The notes beneath the pieces were generated by a model that was not told the DNA's origin, ran no database searches, and saw nothing but the letters and a program-made list of their open reading frames with translations. A DNA stretch of 64,000 nucleotides, taken from the NCBI RefSeq assembly GCF_011046895.1, contig NZ_CP049249.1, forward strand, positions 124,001 through 188,000, in the 5' to 3' direction. A program made the position numbers and the translations under genes. Origin of the DNA: Rhizobium rhizoryzae (GTDB lineage Bacteria > Pseudomonadota > Alphaproteobacteria > Rhizobiales > Rhizobiaceae). Below are positions 61,741 to 64,000 of the stretch, piece after piece (positions within the stretch are counted from its first letter, which is position 1; each line of letters opens with the position of its first letter).

Positions 61741-62664
61741 TATAGGTGCGGGCTCTCCCTGCATCTCCTGGAGTACATCCTTCATGACGGTGCGCACCCA
61801 TCTGAAGGCCAGGTCATCAGCCCGCTTGGGATGCCATTGTAATGTCTGCTGAATCGGCGGAATGTCGATGGGAGGTTTCATTCGCCGCAAGGGCAGGTTG
61901 GTGGGAAGCTGGGCTGCCAGACGGGCGTGGATCGTCGCCAGAAGCGGCGTACCTATGACGCAACTGGGCAGAAGGACGAAGCTCGGCACGAACATTGCGA
62001 CCTTGAGATCAATCCCTGCGACTTTGAGATAACTTTCGAGATGGCTGTCAAATCGGTGCGAACCAAAGGCTGTTGCAACATGCCGGGAGGTCAGGAAGGT
62101 CTTCTCGTCCAGCGTCTCGCCGATGTCCGGGTTCGCGTCCCAGGCGATGCTGACGAAATGATCCTCGAACAGTGGGCTGCCGGGAAATGTCGGATCGATA
62201 AAGTCGTCCGGCAAGATTCGAAAGTCGATATCGCCCTTCAGGAACAGTTCCTCGCTGTGATTGTCGATGGAGATCGAGCGAATGGTGATACCGGGGGCCA
62301 GTAGACACAGTCGTTGGATGAGACGCGTGAGGAATACGACGGTGACGTAGTCAGAGCACAGGATCGAAAACTCTCGCACCTCCCTTGAAGGGTCGAAATC
62401 AGCACGCATCTGGCTGAAGCTTCGTGCCTCCTGGATCAGTCCCTGAACCTTCAGGTAAAGTGTTTCGCCGAAAGCCGTCGGTACAAATCGGCGGCCCACC
62501 TGAACGACGATAGGATCACCGAAGTGATCCCGAAGTCGGGCCAGTGCGCGGGACAAGGCAGGCTGTGTGAGATGCGTCTCGCGTGCTGCTGCCGAGACGG
62601 ATCTCAGCCGCAGTATGGCTTCAAGCGCAACCACGAGGTTCAGATCAAGGCCTCCGAGACGCAT
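61735..62664 (-). CDS. LysR family transcriptional regulator (NodD/NahR-like start)
   Basis: A 309-residue LTTR. MRLGGLDLNLVVALEAIL and the HTH (VSAAARETHLTQPALSRALARL) resemble the NodD/NahR branch, like 31377-32303. ATG 62664 follows AGGGGA. It reads in the same direction as, and upstream of, the second ABC operon, an unusual non-divergent arrangement. It probably activates that operon through the two palindromes at its 3' end. Confidence 0.9.
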   Translation of the reverse strand: MRLGGLDLNLVVALEAILRLRSVSAAARETHLTQPALSRALARLRDHFGDPIVVQVGRRFVPTAFGETLYLKVQGLIQEARSFSQMRADFDPSREVREFSILCSDYVTVVFLTRLIQRLCLLAPGITIRSISIDNHSEELFLKGDIDFRILPDDFIDPTFPGSPLFEDHFVSIAWDANPDIGETLDEKTFLTSRHVATAFGSHRFDSHLESYLKVAGIDLKVAMFVPSFVLLPSCVIGTPLLATIHARLAAQLPTNLPLRRMKPPIDIPPIQQTLQWHPKRADDLAFRWVRTVMKDVLQEMQGEPAPIA

Positions 62665-62745
62665 GTGTTTCCCCTGTCGAACTCGCCTGGTTGTGGCCGT
62701 TTTCCAAACGCATGACAACCCGACATGGGACGTTTGAAGCCAGGC

Positions 62746-63531
62746 TTATGCTTCGAACCCGAGCGAGCGGGAGGCCTCGGAACTGGCATCCTTCAGAAGC
62801 GCAATATATTCCGGCTTTCGATCTTCCTGGAAACGGAAGAGAGGAAACGAGATCGACATGGCCGCGATTGGTTTTCCAAGATGATTGAAGATCGGAACGG
62901 CCATGCATCGCACGCCTGCTTCGCTTTCCTCTATCTCTTCGGCAAAGCCACGTTCACGTGTCTTCTTCAATTCTTCTGAGAAGCGACCGCGCTCGGTGAT
63001 CGTATTCGGTGCGAGAGGCGTGAACTCCATCTTGGCAAGGCGGTCGCTGATCTCTTCGTCATTGCGCCATGCAAGAAGCGCTTTGCCAAGTGATGTGCTA
63101 TGGAGCGGGTTGCGCAGACCAAGCGTCGATTTCATCGAAAGATTGAAGACGGAATCATATTTGTGAATGTAGACCACGCGCTGATCGCGATCATCCAGGA
63201 TGCCCAGGTTGACTGCCTCGCCTGTGGCGCGTGACAACCTCCCCATGGCGGTATCGGCCACTTTCAGCATATCCGCATGCTCGTTCAAGGAGCGCGCGCC
63301 AAGGCTGAACAGCTTGAGTGTCAGGCCGTATTTCTCCGTTTCCGGATCCTGTTCGACATAGCCGAGCTCCACCATTGTCTGCAGCAGGCGATGGGCCGTG
63401 GTCTTGGACGTCATCGCTTTTTGCGCCAGATCGGCAAGGCTCGCTCGCTTGTCTTCGACGAGCGCCTCCATCACCGCAAAGACCTTCAGCACGGCGGCAA
63501 CATTTTCGGTTTTGACTTGAAGATCGGACAT
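62746..63531 (-). CDS. IclR family transcriptional regulator
   Basis: A 261-residue regulator: winged HTH (about residues 12-65; SLADLAQKAMTSKTTAHRLLQTMVELGYV) and C-terminal IclR effector domain (RCMAVPIFNHLGKPIAAMSISFP). It is divergent from a GH88/105 gene and likely responds to a pectin-derived or related sugar acid, as KdgR-type IclR proteins do. The start has no strong ribosome site. Confidence 0.9.
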   Translation of the reverse strand: MSDLQVKTENVAAVLKVFAVMEALVEDKRASLADLAQKAMTSKTTAHRLLQTMVELGYVEQDPETEKYGLTLKLFSLGARSLNEHADMLKVADTAMGRLSRATGEAVNLGILDDRDQRVVYIHKYDSVFNLSMKSTLGLRNPLHSTSLGKALLAWRNDEEISDRLAKMEFTPLAPNTITERGRFSEELKKTRERGFAEEIEESEAGVRCMAVPIFNHLGKPIAAMSISFPLFRFQEDRKPEYIALLKDASSEASRSLGFEA

Positions 63532-63686
63532 GAGGCGCGTTTCACAAAATTTGGAATTGCATTCTGAAATTTAAAGCTCAGTCTGTCAACCGGCTGACGA
63601 GCAGGGTGTCTAGCAGAGCCTTCTTTCACAAGCCTAACCGAAAAAACAGGATTGAAAAGCGTTAAGGGATGTGATTTCTTATTTTC

Positions 63687-63701
63687 CGGAATGATGTTCC
63701 G
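63687..63701. promoter_or_regulatory. IclR-type palindrome upstream of the GH88/105 gene
   Basis: CGGAA-TGATG-TTCCG is a perfect 15-bp dyad, flanked by TTTTC and AAAA, 28 bp before the glycoside hydrolase ATG. IclR-family operators are short palindromes of this size, and the IclR gene is divergent. Binding here could block the hydrolase promoter. The rest of the 198-bp gap (63532-63729) holds no gene. Confidence 0.5.
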
Positions 63702-63729
63702 AAAATTTTTTTATGCGAGGAATTGTTGC

Positions 63730-64000
63730 ATGCACCCGCTGCTGAGGCAGAAACAGCATTTCATTCAGCGAGCGGAAGTATGCGCTCTCATCGAGCGTTT
63801 GACGCATAATCTCGTCAACATCGAAGACAGGACGGGCGAGTTCCTGCTGCGCCTTGAAGATGGCCGCGTGATCGACACGAAGGGTTGGGCAGGCTGGGAA
63901 TGGACGCACGGCATCGGTCTCTACGGGCTGTTGAAGTACTGGCAGCTTACCGGCAGCAAGCAGGCGATGGATACCATCACCGGTTGGTTTGATGCGCGGC
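63730..64000 (+). CDS. Glycoside hydrolase family 88/105 unsaturated glycuronyl hydrolase (5' part)
   Basis: The first 90 codons are present; the gene runs out of the window. ATG 63730 has AGGA eight bases upstream. The segment GWAGWEWTHGIGLYGLLKYWQLTG is typical of the first alpha-helical hairpins of GH88/GH105 (alpha/alpha)6 barrels such as YteR, which remove unsaturated galacturonic or glucuronic residues from pectin fragments. No signal peptide, so probably cytoplasmic. Control by the divergent IclR regulator is likely. Confidence 0.82.
   Translation, partial: MHPLLRQKQHFIQRAEVCALIERLTHNLVNIEDRTGEFLLRLEDGRVIDTKGWAGWEWTHGIGLYGLLKYWQLTGSKQAMDTITGWFDAR

Overview
The window is 64 kb of moderately GC-rich DNA from a metabolically versatile alphaproteobacterium. 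It is most likely a member of the Rhizobiales (Hyphomicrobiales), Rhizobiaceae or Brucellaceae. The assignment rests on the style of the proteins: rhizobial-type MCP C-terminus, many LysR regulators, Bug/Tct and SsuABC-type transporters. No marker gene confirms it. I see no rRNA, tRNA, CRISPR, insertion sequence, integrase or origin. The region reads as accessory catabolic chromosome or megaplasmid, built from several operons each next to its own regulator.

Layout. (1) 1-2090: 5' part of a sugar-type ABC ATPase gene, divergent from a ROK regulator. (2) 2197-11735 (minus): tctABC solute transporter plus a set of bicupin, alpha/beta hydrolase, FAH-family protein, FAD monooxygenase, VOC extradiol dioxygenase and amidohydrolase, divergent from a FadR-type GntR regulator. 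(3) 12596-19163 (minus): secreted esterase, HbpS/GlcG protein, SsuABC-type transporter and a ThDP enzyme, divergent from a LysR. (4) 20508-22727: a chemoreceptor. (5) 22937-31192 (minus): a nine-gene operon (alpha/beta hydrolase, VOC dioxygenase, Rieske protein, FAD monooxygenase, MFS, cupin, FAH, SDR, cyclase), divergent from a LysR. (6) 32655-41272 (plus): outer-membrane MetA-type protein, TetR regulator and a seven-gene operon (BKACE, alpha/beta hydrolase, LigA/LigB ring-cleavage dioxygenase, FAD monooxygenase, PcaD-like hydrolase, MFS). (7) 41404-46397: LysR divergent from dabB-dabA, an energy-coupled inorganic carbon uptake system. (8) 46482-47056: a frameshifted DUF1349 gene. (9) 47184-48846: saccharopine/lysine dehydrogenase-like gene divergent from an Lrp regulator. 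(10) 48882-55284: LysR divergent from a degenerate alpha/beta hydrolase and a two-gene RND efflux pump. (11) 55362-62664 (minus): mannonate dehydratase-like protein, FAH, cyclase, a second SsuABC-type transporter and its LysR. (12) 62746-64000: IclR regulator divergent from the start of a GH88/GH105 unsaturated glycuronyl hydrolase.

How the parts fit. Three gene sets (2, 5, 6) pair a flavin monooxygenase with a ring-cleavage dioxygenase, hydrolases and an uptake system. That is the logic of hydroxylation, extradiol cleavage and hydrolysis of aromatic or heteroaromatic acids. Sets 5 and 6 use related monooxygenases and related alpha/beta hydrolases but unrelated dioxygenases (VOC versus LigAB). 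Sets 5 and 11 share paralogous cyclase and FAH genes, and sets 3 and 11 share a paralogous ABC transporter. The window therefore looks like a library of recombined catabolic modules whose substrates cannot be read from sequence alone.

Several intergenic regions carry clear palindromes: a perfect 18-bp inverted pair before the BKACE operon, two adjacent T-N11-A palindromes before the second ABC operon, a T-N11-A palindrome between LysR and dabB, and others. They give testable regulator-operator pairs.
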